A DNA stretch of 64,000 bases, taken from Sipunculus nudus (Eukaryota; Annelida; Sipuncula; Golfingiida; Sipunculidae). The notes beneath the pieces were generated by a model, which saw nothing but the letters and a program-made list of their open reading frames with translations, made no database searches and had not been told where the DNA came from. The position numbers and the translations under genes are program-made. This document shows positions 1 to 12,000 of this stretch, one piece after another. The DNA is taken from NCBI GenBank assembly GCA_026874595.1, contig CM049317.1, positions 20,966,882 to 21,030,881 of the forward strand, given 5' to 3'. The stretch's first letter is position 1, and every line of letters starts with the position of its first letter.

Positions 1-1
1 G

Positions 2-172
2 ATTGAAGAAACCAAGATAAAGAAGGGGAGAAAGCAGAGCACGGTTGATGAGATATTAGAATTGATGAAAGCACAAACTGAGGCTCAAGCAAAACTTGTT
101 GAAATGATGGAAAAAATGCACAATGATAGAATGAAAATGATGGGTTTACTCATAGAAATTTTAAAGAAATGA
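2..172 (+). CDS. 3' end of a coding region cut by the window edge (coiled-coil C-terminus)
   Basis: From base 2 a frame stays open for 56 codons to a TGA at 170-172. It encodes a Lys/Glu/Met-rich, helix-forming segment (DEILELMKAQTEAQAKLVEM, then a Met-rich stretch ending IEILKK). The 5' part lies outside the window, so neither start nor domain can be seen. Short charged C-terminal helices like this are common in proteins derived from transposable elements with Myb/SANT-like DNA-binding domains, and in many coiled-coil proteins. That is only a suggestion. It is unrelated to the lectin genes and on the opposite strand. Confidence 0.45.
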   Translation: MEETKIKKGRKQSTVDEILELMKAQTEAQAKLVEMMEKMHNDRMKMMGLLIEILKK

Positions 173-1850
173 ACTTGACTCCTGCTGGATAATTTTATAT
201 TTTCCCCAAGAAAATATTTTTTTATCAGGAATACATGCACTCACATGTGACGTCATCGTAATATGTGAAAATACACCATTTCTGGATTTCAGGTTCCTAA
301 ATGAAGAGTATCCATAGGGTCTATAGATAGGCTGCTAAAGGGGGTGAGGCGGGTAACCGTAGTGAAGGGGCCAAAGCTGTTGCCATTGCTCTTACTGTTG
401 ATACTAATACATTCCGATTCACACTTTTATTTTGATAAAACTGTGTTACATTGACATGAAACTGCTTTTTACCACTTTATTAAACTAAAATTAAAACTGC
501 TTATACTATTTTTATATTAATAATCAATTAAAAAATACATAACATATCATTTCCATTCAGGTTCACATTATGCGTCATCACATTATAGTCCTCAGCATAT
601 ATCTGCTGTATAAGTATCTTCACCACGGGAAGTTACGGGACTTATAATATGATGTTGCGATCTCATGCACATAATATCCCTTTCTTTTAGATAGAAATAG
701 ATATGCAAATAGTTCAAGGTTAAGAAGAAAGTTAATTAAATATATTAAATATATTTTTTTTTATTCCAGAGAATAAAATTATCAGTGTTTCTTTCCGTCA
801 GCTTTGGTAGCCACACTATATTTATATTGGAATGTTTAATTATGATCAGAAACAAAAACTAGGGATACTTGCTATCCAGGAATCAAAACTGTTGAGGAAG
901 CTGGTTTTAGTTTCACGGGGAACCAGTAATGAAACATTATTGCCTTTGTTGAATACACATGGTTTCGTGCACAGGAACATATCCTTGTTTACCGAGCGAA
1001 TCCAAATAGATATGTAAGTTTTGTTATCATGCTTGTATAAATTAGCGCCTCTGTGTGCTTTCCCACTCAGATAGCAGATATCTTATCAATAATTATAATG
1101 ATATCACGACTAAAAAATGTGCCTTATCATGCCAGTCGGCCAATTTACAGGCCTAGCGAAATCCATTTCCCAGTTTATTAATAGCGTATGATAAATATGG
1201 GATGTTAAGGTTAAGCGTGCCAATATATTGTTCATGAAATCTTCATTCAATATTTAAACGCTAAATAAAAAGAAATGTGACCGGTGAAAGGCAACAAGGA
1301 AGGCCCGACCCATCAACTGAGGCATTGCGTTAACCACTAAAGTTGCCTCGCACAGTACAAAATAGCTGGCGGTATTTTATGAGAATTTGGTTCCAGGAAT
1401 GTTAAGTGTACAATTATTTCCTGCATAGTGCTGACCCTAAGCAGCTTTATTCAATTTTATAATCACTTGGTAAAAACAAATATTCAAATACAGAGAATTC
1501 CTTTAGAAAATAGAATGGATTTATTTTCAATTCTAGCTCAACTGAATGTCAGACATGCTGGGCATAACGATGCCTGTTTGTATGTCGTCCTTCCGGACTG
1601 TCGGCCCCCGTCTTCCGTGGGCATGGCACAAATCGTAAACCATTGTAACTTTTAACGTTCAAACTTTTAACTTATTTTCATGGGGTCCTTGAAACATCTG
1701 AGTGAAAACCTGATATTAGATCACTGTGACCTATATTGTTTGAATTCCGAGGTTAATTACACAACACAGGAATAATTAGAAATTTGATACTAAAGTCGTC
1801 TATCTCAACAATTAATGCATGGTTTGCCTTGAATCTTGCTTTGATTATTG
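173..1850. other. Intergenic DNA, no gene recognised
   Basis: AT-rich sequence with short unrelated open frames (for example at 832-1017 and 1428-1655). None has a recognisable domain, codon bias or paralogue in the window. I see no convincing exon here. Confidence 0.5.
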
Positions 1851-1854
1851 ATCA

Positions 1855-2330
1855 TGGACGATTTCATCAGTCGCTAAAGACTAGTGGTGCACCTTTATTT
1901 CTCCTAATTAACGTATTTTTCCCTATGTTTTTGTGAGTATTCATCCAAAACTTTGTTCCAATTTCTCCATTGATGTTTATTTACACTCCTGAAACATCGA
2001 ATGTTAGATTGATCATTATAAAACAAATAACTGGACTGTACTTATTAATCTAGTCAGCCGCTGGAGACTTGTGGTGCCAACTTACTTTTTATACTTTCAT
2101 ACATGTTTTGTCATGTTTCAGACAAATGACAGTAATTGTATCAGTTTCTCAGCTGTGGATTCATCTAATGCCCCGAATCATAGTATTCTTAGTGATCCTG
2201 ACTAGTTAAATCAGCTGCTGAGGACTGGTGGCGCCACCTGTATTTTTGTCTATTTGTCATGCCCTTTTTTACACCAAACAACATAAGTTTAAGTTTCAAT
2301 ACCCATACAGGGTACTGATATTCAGTGTAC
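1855..2330 (-). repeat. Family R interspersed repeat, minus orientation
   Basis: Three degenerate units, read on the minus strand, carry the same landmark as the plus-strand R copies elsewhere. A box built on the palindrome GGTGGCGCCACC is followed by a stretch like CAGTCTGCAGGAACTGATGAAAC and a tract like CATGATCAAT. Examples are near 2226-2240 and, more decayed, near 1880 and 2055. The best copies of the family are at 4340-5500 and 19766-22797. Confidence 0.6.
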
Positions 2331-2681
2331 TTATTGATCAGCAATCTTATCCCCAACCCCTCCCTGGCCCCATATCAGGTCATAACATCATGCTAGACAG
2401 CTGAGCGTCATAACCTATAGGTCGTTTGTTTCTGATAATGAGGTCCTTGTGGTTATCATGTCCGATGATCTTGTTGTTATCAATTGTACTCTCTTACCAT
2501 TGTGAAGAATTAATGACCAGCTATATATCAGCGTAATACTGAGTATCCACTCAAAGACTTGATAACGGTCCATATATTAAACAAATCTAATGGAAATACA
2601 GGCGCACAGACAAGACGACATGCTAGGGAACACAAAAGTAATTTGTTATCAACTATAAAAAATATATGCAGCACTGTTACA

Positions 2682-2701
2682 CCCCCCCCCCCCCCCCCCC
2701 C
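2682..2701. repeat. Poly-C homopolymer run
   Basis: An uninterrupted run of about 20 C. Length is likely to be variable and prone to sequencing error. Confidence 0.9.
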
Positions 2702-2739
2702 GAGTACCCGTGTCGCGCGAACCTATCTGTGATGGCCTA

Positions 2740-2960
2740 TTTTCTAGTTTGAAAACCTGTCCAAAACAATCACCTCTCCTTTACAGACATATTCTGTTGC
2801 GACATCTCTCAATTTAAGACACCATTTTATTAACTGACAGCTCACTATTATAGACACCTCTGTAATCAGTGCACCTCTCTATCACGCGTACCTTTATTGC
2901 TTGGACCCTTATTTAACACCGTTCTATTACGGACACCTCTATATTACGGTTACTAGTATA
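2740..2960. repeat. Degenerate minisatellite, about 20-22 bp unit
   Basis: Loose repeats of a unit like ACACCTCTCTATTACGG, with variants such as GACACCTCTGTAATCAGTGC and GTTCTATTACGGACACC. The same degenerate array occurs downstream of each lectin gene (6540-6880, 24230-24310, 45880-46190). Confidence 0.55.
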
Positions 2961-3334
2961 AATCTATTACACGTACACACGGCCACGTACATCCAAACAA
3001 TCAATCGTGTACACATTGTAGGATAGACACGTGTTATTACCTAAGTGTAATTACAAAAAAATACATGTAGAATACGAGATATAATTTGAAAAAAAAAATA
3101 AATATACTAAGATGGACATCAACATGTATCAAGGGAATTGTGATTTATATACGTAGAGAGATGTTTGAATGGCTCTCTATATTATATTTGATGCACCCAT
3201 AAAAGTCAATCAGTTTATCACTGCTGCATGCAAAGTCGCTGTGTCGATACATGTAGTATGTATTATACCAGTCACAGTAGAGACGTCACTTCGCTGGTTC
3301 CTACGAAAGTGTGCTGATACACATAGGAAGTTGG

Positions 3335-3415
3335 GGATCCCTGTTAGCTCAGTGCTAGAGCAGACCACCGGCAATCGGAGTGTCATGGGTTCGATTCCCA
3401 TACGGGGTGATCCGA
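3335..3415 (+). repeat. tRNA-derived SINE head or tRNA pseudogene
   Basis: A tRNA-like block with an A-box-like stretch (TTAGCTCAGTGCTAGAGCA) and a consensus B box (GGTTCGATTCC). The T arm is a perfect 5-bp stem (ATGGG/CCCAT). A 6-bp acceptor-like helix, CCCTGT with ACGGGG, can form with one G-U pair, and the D arm (GCTC/GAGC) pairs. The anticodon arm pairs poorly, so a functional tRNA is unlikely. This is best read as a SINE promoter head or a decayed tRNA gene. Confidence 0.6.
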
Positions 3416-4339
3416 CTTGTTCTGTGTATTCTTGTTCTATATAGAGGTATATACATGTAAACGGTTTCAGAACGAAAGATTAGCCGCTATCATGACATTA
3501 TAAGCAGAAAAAAACACTATACTTCCAAGTATAATTGGCATACATGGTGTGTGAATATATATGTCCCTTTGATGTCGAGTTTGTTATATGGTATGATTTA
3601 TTTTTTTAATGCACGTAGCGGGGATTGTCAGATGTAAACAGCTTTTCTTCATTAACAGGTCGTTTTGTACAGGTTCCCACGGTTGTCAAGGCCGCTATCA
3701 TATTAAGTTAGCAACCTGCGTCTGTGATGATACATCATATAACATGTCAGTTTCACCAGTAGATTGTTTATATTTGAACCTTTTTCACTTGTATTATAAT
3801 ATGTATAGCCTAAGACGAGCACCTGCCACATTAATTTTAAACCTTCCTTGGGCGGCCCCGCATCAAAGGCTATAATATAATTTCAATATAAGATAAAATA
3901 AGGCCCCATCCTTGTTTTATTTTCTATTGCAACATACTTTTGTCGTATCTTGGCTGGTTCAGGTCAAAAATGGCTGAAACTGGTGTTAAGTCCATTAGGA
4001 AAAGGTCTGTAGCTACTGGAATCTCTCTTATGCTCCCGCCGGTGCTGGAAGTTACAAGGTTCCTCTCACGACTCAATTTGAAGCGCAAGCTGTAGCTTGG
4101 ACGTTGTACAGGTAGGGTAAGGAATAATTCATGAATCCTCAATTATGGTAAAGACAGTAGGGCAACGATTCACCATGGTTTGAACACATTGGCGCAAATC
4201 GAACAATTGACTTTAAGTTCCATGTCCAATATCATACCCACTCTATCTTCCATATTTTTGAATAGTAAAACCAAAGATGTTTAATGTAAGCCTTGAGCTA
4301 CGTATTTAGTAGGCAGCGGTCATTTTTAAGGTAAAAAGT

Positions 4340-5500
4340 GACCTATGGGTCATGACGCTCAGCTGACTAGGAAGACATTCACAAAAGGAATTTTATCATC
4401 TAAATGCAAAATTGTGTAGGTTGTATCCCCATTCAACTGTAGCAAATCAAGTTCTCCAAAAACCAACAAGAAGATAAAGTTTCATGATAATATGTCAAGT
4501 CATTCCCACGAAATCACAAAGTCAGCTGAGCTAAACAATAAACGCGCACATTTAAGAAAGACATTCCTGGATGTCAGCTTGTCAAGACAGAAGATTCTAG
4601 GTCCAACGGCAAAGTTTTGTACCCTGTCTGACTGTCTGGGTGCCTAAAATGTTTTTTTTTTTTTTTTTGCAAGTAGTAGAGATCACTATGACCTAATTCC
4701 AGGTTTCCATGGAGATTGCCCTAGATGTTTTGGTTAGTAGCATGCAAACTATAGTCACCATGACTTAATTTCAGGTTTCCAAGGAGATTTGCCAAGAACC
4801 TCAGTGGATGTACAGTTAGAAGATTCTAGGTCTAACGGTAACAATTTGTGCCCATTTTACGGAGGGACTGCTTCATCTGAAGGTCTCAGAAAAAAGAGAT
4901 TTTAAAATGTAAAAATTAGAAGAAAATACAGGTGGCGCCACCAGTCTTCAGAAAATGATGAAACACTCCATGATCAATCAGCATGACAAAAAGAACATCG
5001 CAATCAATGCATTACATATTCAGATGCTTGGGCTTTTGTAACAATTTTTTAAATAATTATATTGGGTACTTATAAGCCCTAAAGCTCGGAGGATATGGGA
5101 AACAGATCTAATTTCAGGTTTCCAAGGCGATTTTTCATTGACCTCCCTAGGATGTCAAGTTTGAAGGTTCTAGGTCATAAGATTACGATTTGTGCCCTGT
5201 TAACGTACAACTGCTTCGAAACAAAACAGGTTTGCGCCACCGGTCTGCAGGAACTGGTGAAACATTCCATGATTAAAATGCATGCAAAGAACCATGGCCA
5301 TCAATGCATTAGTAATATTCAGATACTTGAGCTTTTGTATCAAATTATACGGGGGGGGGGGGGGTAATTACGAGCCCAATAACTCGGAGGATATGGGTAA
5401 CAGATACCAAATTTTAGGTTTCCTAGGAGATTTTTCATAGAATTCTCAGGATGTAAAGTTAGCTGAGCTGAAATTCGTAATAAGCTGCTGCATGTGTTGG
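4340..5500 (+). repeat. Family R interspersed repeat, clustered copies
   Basis: The block begins with a stretch around GTGACCTATGGGTCATGACG followed by CTCAGCTGACT. It runs through units holding the GGTGGCGCCACC palindrome (about 4931), the tract ATATGGGAAACAGATCTAAT and TCTAGGTC. A short terminus-to-terminus copy spans about 4340-4540, since AAGTCAGCTGAGCTAAAC at 4525-4541 is the inverted partner of the start. A run of about 15 G (5350-5365) and a poly-T run (4649-4668) lie inside. Confidence 0.65.
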
Positions 5501-6430
5501 TGATCATGCCAATGGTCGGCCCTTTTTTTTACTCCCGTTATTTCACATATTCCATTTATAATGAGTTAAGAAAAATTCTTTATCAAATGGCCTTGAACAA
5601 CTTAAAGATAGTGATAAGTGTTTGTGTTTTTTTTTTACTTTTTTCTCCTCGGATGTCTTTGGATTCTCTGTTTTGGGATACAGGTTAACCTCAAGAATGA
5701 CTTCTTTTGACAATTCTTCCTTGTTTCCGATATCCGCAATTGTATCTTACTTTTTCATGAAGCTTTCTGGCCTGGCATATTGACTTTCTGAATGATTTCT
5801 GTCAAAGCATGCCCTGTGCCACCAGTAATTCAACGGCTATGGCTGGTTTGAGTAAATCAGTAGGGTTCGTTTTAAGTACTTTCCTCTCAGTAAATGGTAT
5901 TTGTTCTTCTTGATGTCTCGTGCTTTTTACACCGACATTTTTCTTTCACTCGATCATGCATCATGGTCGGGGAGGCTGCATTTTTGCTGAGGGCTTGAAA
6001 ACGACATCTGCATTTGCTGCCTTTAATCCAGACTCCACAGCATCTTAATTCTAGACAATTACATGTAGCTTTTTGATCATTTATTTTTTTAAAACTGTCC
6101 GCATTTAAATTATCATTTCTAAAGGCCATGTGAAACTGGTCAACCTACTTAATATGCCCGCTCTGTGTCTATTATACTTCGCGTTAACACTAAGGTGTAC
6201 GTAAATGTATGCACAATTACATCAAAGTTTCGTGATAGAGAGTGTTCCGCCTGTGACGGCTGGAACGACCGATTTCTCAAATTAAAAAGCTGAATATTCG
6301 CTGTATATGAAAATAAAGTGAATCATTTATGCGCTCATCAGACTACTGTTGTCAAGTTTGTCTGCGTGCAACATTTAAAGTTCGTGCCACTTTCATGCCA
6401 GTGCGGGAACAAATACATTTCCTCGTTAGC
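5500..6430. other. Intergenic DNA, no gene recognised
   Basis: A Cys/Lys-rich minus-strand frame at 5887-6129 has no recognisable fold and no counterpart beside the other two gene units. I do not call it a gene. Confidence 0.45.
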
Positions 6431-8337
6431 CAATTAGGGCCTCCTGAGCCCTGTTTCACACCTTCAGTTATTTATAGATATGATTTTACCATGGGGGTTT
6501 AACCAGGTGTAACTGATTATATCAAGGGCCGGGAACACAGCTAACTATTACAAACAATTCATCACTACGGAAAGCTAATTATAACAGGCGCCTCAATTAC
6601 AGGCACTCAACTGTATCAAGCACCCCTTTATCACAGACAATGCTCTATTGATGACACCTCTCATTACAGGCGCCTCTGGTATGGACACCTGTCCATAATA
6701 GACATGTCTCTTTTGCAGTTAGATCTCTACTACTGATAAATCTATTAAAGACTGCTCTTTATTAAGACTCCTCTCTGTCACAGGCATCACTATTTTAAAT
6801 GTGACTTTCTATTACAGGCGCCCATATATAACTGGCCCGCTTCATTACAAACACCCCTCTCTTACGGCCGCAGTTCTATTCCGGATACCTAAAGACGGGA
6901 AAAGTAAACCCGAAGACCAGTTACTTGCCCTACATCATTACACAGCGAGCCCAATTCCGGTCGTGCAAGTGTCAGTGATTTGTAGGTTACACTTGGTACT
7001 GTGCACACGCCATGCTTCCACGTGTTAACCCTTTCATGTATAAAAAAGAGCTACTCGCTATGTTATAGATTTTTGTATGAGGGAACATAACCTTTATTCC
7101 TTAATAGCCATGGAATATTGATTAGACGGCGATGTATATCCTCACGACGCACAAAATGTATATTCCTCATTATCGATACACGTACGCCCCCTGGAGGGGA
7201 AAACACCCACTACGAGAGGGGCACTCAGTTTTACTTTTACCGTTGTCACGGAATATAAATTAAAATACATGTGACCTCAACGTCGGATAAAGCAAAATGT
7301 AACACGTATATAATGGAGCGGATTTTGTTTATTTATATAAGAAATTAAATACATTGCACTTATGAAAAGAATATGGTTTCATATTAGAGCACACTCTGTT
7401 TGGTCAGACCATATAATGATAAGTTATCACAAAAGCTGTGAAATGAAAAAAAAGAATAACGGATATTTTAGAAATGCATTTACGACAACAACGTTTACAA
7501 ACATATTACCAAAAGGAGAGAGTACTTACTATTATATAAATGTTATTTGATATTAGAATGAACCGTCCTAGGTAACCCGTTAAGCTGCGTAATAGTTTCA
7601 GTAACCATTATGTATTTACACATACCTTATCTGGTCAACATATCATTCTTTGCCTTATTGTTATTTTAGTCGTATTGTTAAGTTCATTCGAAAAGGGAAA
7701 TTATCATTAAAGTACAATTTGATGACAAATGAAGCGTAAATTATAATTTAAAATCTGGAAGAAATCTCTTAGAAGCGTAGAAGCGTGATCTCTCAACATG
7801 AACGAGCGAATCGCTAAATGACAAGCAAGTGACATGTTGTGCCAATGGGGATAATATTATATAGTGACTTTTTTCGTTGGTATAATTTTCTTTTTTTTAA
7901 CACAAGCACATGGTGGGCTTTGCTTGCAGAAATCACCTTAGAAATACTGATGGCCAGTTATAATAAGCGATCAATTGTAGAATTAACTATAATTCAATTC
8001 TTATACATATATGTATATAAATATTCACTTTTATATAAATATGTATATATAAATAGTTACTTGATATATATAGATAGTCACTTGAGGAGTAACCCTCAAC
8101 AGATATGGAACCATTAGATCATCACTTATTTTTGTAGCCTCATACCGGAGTCGAAAATCCGTATTCAGGTGAGTTGATGCTAATGCCGTATGAATCTGCA
8201 GACTCGTGCACCTACAACATTTTTTAAATTATGAAAGCATGTGATACAGCCGGTCGGTATAAATACTCGTATTTACGTATGTATGTATATATGAGTGTTT
8301 CTACGTTTTCGCTATCGTTCTTGTTAAACATCTTCAA
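6430..8337. repeat. 3' flank of gene A, duplicated downstream of genes B and C
   Basis: This stretch aligns in order with 24000-25283 and 45700-47338. Shared landmarks include TTAACCAGGTGT followed by a CAAGGGCC tract (6497-6533), the minisatellite at 6540-6880, the CCGTTGTCACGGAATAT tract (7242-7258) and a tract near GTCGAAAATC (8151-8160). It is the 3' part of the duplicated gene unit and probably includes 3' UTR. I did not find a clean AATAAA signal just after the gene A stop. Confidence 0.65.
6540..6880. repeat. Degenerate minisatellite in the gene A 3' flank
   Basis: Repeated 20-22 bp units of the type CACCTCTCATTACAGGCGCC, with substitutions in nearly every copy. Conserved in position in the flanks of genes B and C. 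Confidence 0.55.
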
Positions 8338-9090
8338 TTAATGTATATACACAAAGTTAATGAAATGCGTTAGATGATCAAGGATAATAATGCAGCCATC
8401 ACTTGCCAGTGAACTCACTTTTTCCGACGTGTCCTTTTGTTTATTCTTTACATCTGTATCATCTCGGGCAGCTCCCGGCGTTCCCTCTTCAGCTTTTCTT
8501 TTCGTCTCCGTGTGGTCACCTGGGGATTCCGAGAGATCCTCACTCATTCTCGTTCCATTTTCACTTGCGTGTGATTCCTTTTTCTCTTGGTCTAGTTCTT
8601 TTGGCTCGGATATTTGATCTGTACTGTCTACTGTTGTCTCATGGTGTGCCGTTTCATCAGTTTCTTTTGAGTCTGAAGAAGGACTCTGATTGTCTGCTTT
8701 GGGTTCCTGATTTGCTTCAAGAACTGTGTCTTTGGATATCTTTGAGTTGTGTTCATTTACTCTGGGTTCTTCTGTCTCGTTTGTTGCAGCTAATTTTGTT
8801 GAGGAAAATTCCTTGACAGAACGATTGGTAAATTCTTCTGTCTTGTTCTTGTCACGGCCGGCACCATCAGAAGCAAGATGTTTGTTTTCCAAATTACTTA
8901 AACCAGCGGGCGTTAAGTTAGGTTTGTGAAGAACTTTACCCTTTTCACTGAGCTCCATTTGTCTCCTGCTTTCTGGGGGAACAGATTCTTCCATTTCATC
9001 ATTTATCATCCCTTGGGAGACTGCACTTTGCTGAAATCTTGCAACGACAGTTGTGTGTGCTACCGTATTTTCTGAGTCCACAGTATCTTT
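8338..9090 (-). CDS. Gene A exon 13: charged, disordered C-terminal tail
   Basis: Opens after the acceptor CGGCAG and reads 250 codons to TAA at 8338. It is rich in Glu, Lys, Asp, Thr, Ser and Asn and has no predicted globular domain. It holds one copy of the tail repeat that gene C has three times (landmarks NLENKH, then EANQE, TDQI, ESHASENGT). The end runs EEGTPGAARDDTDVKNKQKD, then a hydrophobic finish (GCIIILDHLTHFINFVYIH). A GTGAGT after SEK could be an alternative donor. Confidence 0.75.
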   Translation of the reverse strand, partial: KDTVDSENTVAHTTVVARFQQSAVSQGMINDEMEESVPPESRRQMELSEKGKVLHKPNLTPAGLSNLENKHLASDGAGRDKNKTEEFTNRSVKEFSSTKLAATNETEEPRVNEHNSKISKDTVLEANQEPKADNQSPSSDSKETDETAHHETTVDSTDQISEPKELDQEKKESHASENGTRMSEDLSESPGDHTETKRKAEEGTPGAARDDTDVKNKQKDTSEKVSSLASDGCIIILDHLTHFINFVYIH

Positions 9091-12000
9091 CTGCCGAAGA
9101 AAAAAACATTTTTATCATATATTTTATGATAATTCATCACATTTAAATGTCATAGCTGTAATTGCGGACCGTTCCAACAGATCTAATTGGTAAACCCTTT
9201 TAATCTAATGCTTATGCTAGACTGGATGTGTGTACAATTTTTTTCAGGTTGTCACATAATTATGATTTGTGATATTTACCTCAGATGTGCTGTCGTGTTT
9301 TTCTGTATTTGATCCACTACAGGAAAAGCTGCCTTGTCTCTGTAAAATTAGGTACAAGTCATACACCAAGACATGATGTTTTTTTCAAATAGAGAGAACC
9401 ACAAGTAAGAAAAAGAAGCTACAAGAAAAACTAGTATGTCTCTGCAAAAATAAAACGTCATATTGCGAAAGCATTTAAAAACCTTTTAATCTGATGCTTA
9501 TGCTAGGCTCGATGTGAGCAAATTTTTTCAGGTTGTCATATAATTATGATCTATGATATTTACCTGAGCTGTACTGACACGATATTCTTTATTTGATCCA
9601 CTCCAAGAAATGCTACCATGTCTCTGTTAAAATAAGTCCGAAGATATAATCCTATTTCTATGTACAACAGATTAAATTTCAGACAGTACCATCAAACTCT
9701 TCAACATATTTCAAATTAAATTTACTTTGAACATATCAATCAAGTCACTTAGATGTCGGCGCTTTATAATGTTAGTATAAATACGTTAATTGATTTTTAC
9801 TCACTGAGCCAGCTCTTGATTGGTTGAATCCTAAACTATGTTTCACTCGAAATTTCTGTACCTCGTTCACCTTTTAAATGGTCATAACATTATATGAAGC
9901 AAACGTAAAATTAATACAATTTTGATAAAGTAATTACCAACTCCATTGATCTTCCAAATATATAACATAAAAATTGGTAACTATACATTGATGTGAATAA
10001 TAAAATTAATAAATATTTAATACGCACCTCAAGCAGCGGTTATACACTGCAGGTTTTTCTTTTAAACATTGCTTTATGTGACAATTTTCTCTGGGTTACA
10101 CCATCAGGGTGGACAAAGAGCAACAAACTTGAAATAGACCAATGAGAGTTTGGTGTTGCAATGTGCAGCCAGTTTCAAAATTAAACATGTGGCACCCGCT
10201 CTAATTTGTCTGATTCTTGGCTATGTGCCAGAACCGGTCAAACAGATAAACGAGATTTGGGACGACTGCACTGTATAGCCGCTGCATGAGGAGCGTAATT
10301 ATTTTATGGAACAGTTCATTTTTTAATTATCCACAAAAAGGTTGCGACGGGAAAAGATGGAATGAAGATAAACATGGAGACCGCTCTTATTTTATTAGGG
10401 CACATAATAACTGAAGAAAGATATACCTTGTTACATTGTACAACATCTGTATACTCCACGGACATGCGGATAACTTCACTTTTCTTCCACGAAAACTTGA
10501 TATAGATTCGAAATGGTCTTACAGTTTTCTTTTTCGTTCTCTCAATGATGAACTGTGCGATTGGTAGACCAAAATACGCTCCTCCGTGAGAGAACAGCTG
10601 ATCAAGTCCAACTTCCTTGAGAAAGGCAACATTAAGATTCAGTAGATGACATGATTATGTAAAAGTCTATGTCGTCTTTGAAACAAGAGTTATAAGATTA
10701 CATGTAAGTGGAATCATACCTTGATGTTAGATCCTTTAATTTGCATTTCACTGTCGTCCAACGTTAGTTCCGTCACAAGGGTGCACTCGTTCTGGTCATC
10801 AGGTTCTTCTGGCATATTGACATGGAGATCTTTCCTTAACATTACCCCAGGCTTGTCCTTCATGGCCTCCTGATAAACAATTAAATAGTCATTAAGACTT
10901 TTATGGACTATACTATTTCCCCAATAAGTGAGGAGAGTGTTACTTGAATCAAGGAGAAGCATTTAATAAGACACGTCTATTATATGATCGAATCATACAC
11001 GGAAATGCTGTCATTCAGCCAGCCCTCTGCATTTTGAGGCTAGAAATATTTGAAAAAATTGTTATCTACAGGTTACAAACAAGAAACGTTTTGTTGCAAC
11101 ATATTTACTTTTTTAAATTGCCTGTTGATAGTTTGAACCGGAGATCTTCAATTCGGAAACACACGACTTACATTCTAGACAAAGAGTCTCCAATCTGTTC
11201 ATAATTCAAAAGTTACGGAAGGAAGTACGAGTTGAAGAATTACCTCAATTTGTGTTGACGCAACGGAGTTGCCTTGTCGCTGAAATGCAAAGATTTCAAG
11301 TGTAATTTCTTCATGTACTGAACGTCCAGATGCTAGTTTGTGTTGCCGGGCAACCAATACACACGTGAACCAGTGTGATTCTTCGCCATTTTTATTGTTC
11401 AGCATCAGCGGTGTCGCATCAACCGCATCGTCTCTAGCGACATCTGGTGACGCCTGGTTCCAATTTGTGGCCAAAGAAAGATAAGGATTGGTCATCTTCC
11501 GTTTTCTCTGGGTCAAATCAGTGAAAAATGAATGATCTAACTTTTTCTAACCAATTGCCGTTAGATTTAAGGAATTAATCATATGCAACATAGTAGAAGC
11601 TACGTGAAAAAAAAAATAAGTAAATTGCCGGGATTTGGGAGTGAATGTCCAAGAATACTTTTGAAACGATCCAAGCAGATTTATTCAGTTAAACTAAAGC
11701 GAAATGCCGCAAACTAATTTTGTCTAATCCTGTAATAAGTTACATCCTTACATGGATGAATGTTTATACATTGGCTCTTACGATAGGCATACACCAATTT
11801 CTTGTCTCAATAAGGGATTTTGGGCCACCTTTTGCAAGTTCTTATAAGGTGTCAAGATAAAATAAGCCACAGAGTCCGTTATTATTTTATTTAAATCATC
11901 CCTTCGAATATTCCGATATCACCTTAATGATATAAGGTAAGTTTGAGGAGAGATGGGAATTTTACGAATTTTAGGACAATCATCAAACGCTGCAGGCATA

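Noticed and set aside
3335-3415. Functional tRNA gene
   Set aside because: A and B boxes and T arm are good, but the anticodon stem pairs poorly and the acceptor is only 6 bp. More likely a SINE head or pseudogene.
8403-8816. Plus-strand frame of 137 codons opposite the gene A tail exon
   Set aside because: Leu/Phe/Ser-rich antisense of an acidic, Lys-rich exon. The frames at 8390-8617, 47887-48323 and 48453-48824 are the same kind of shadow.
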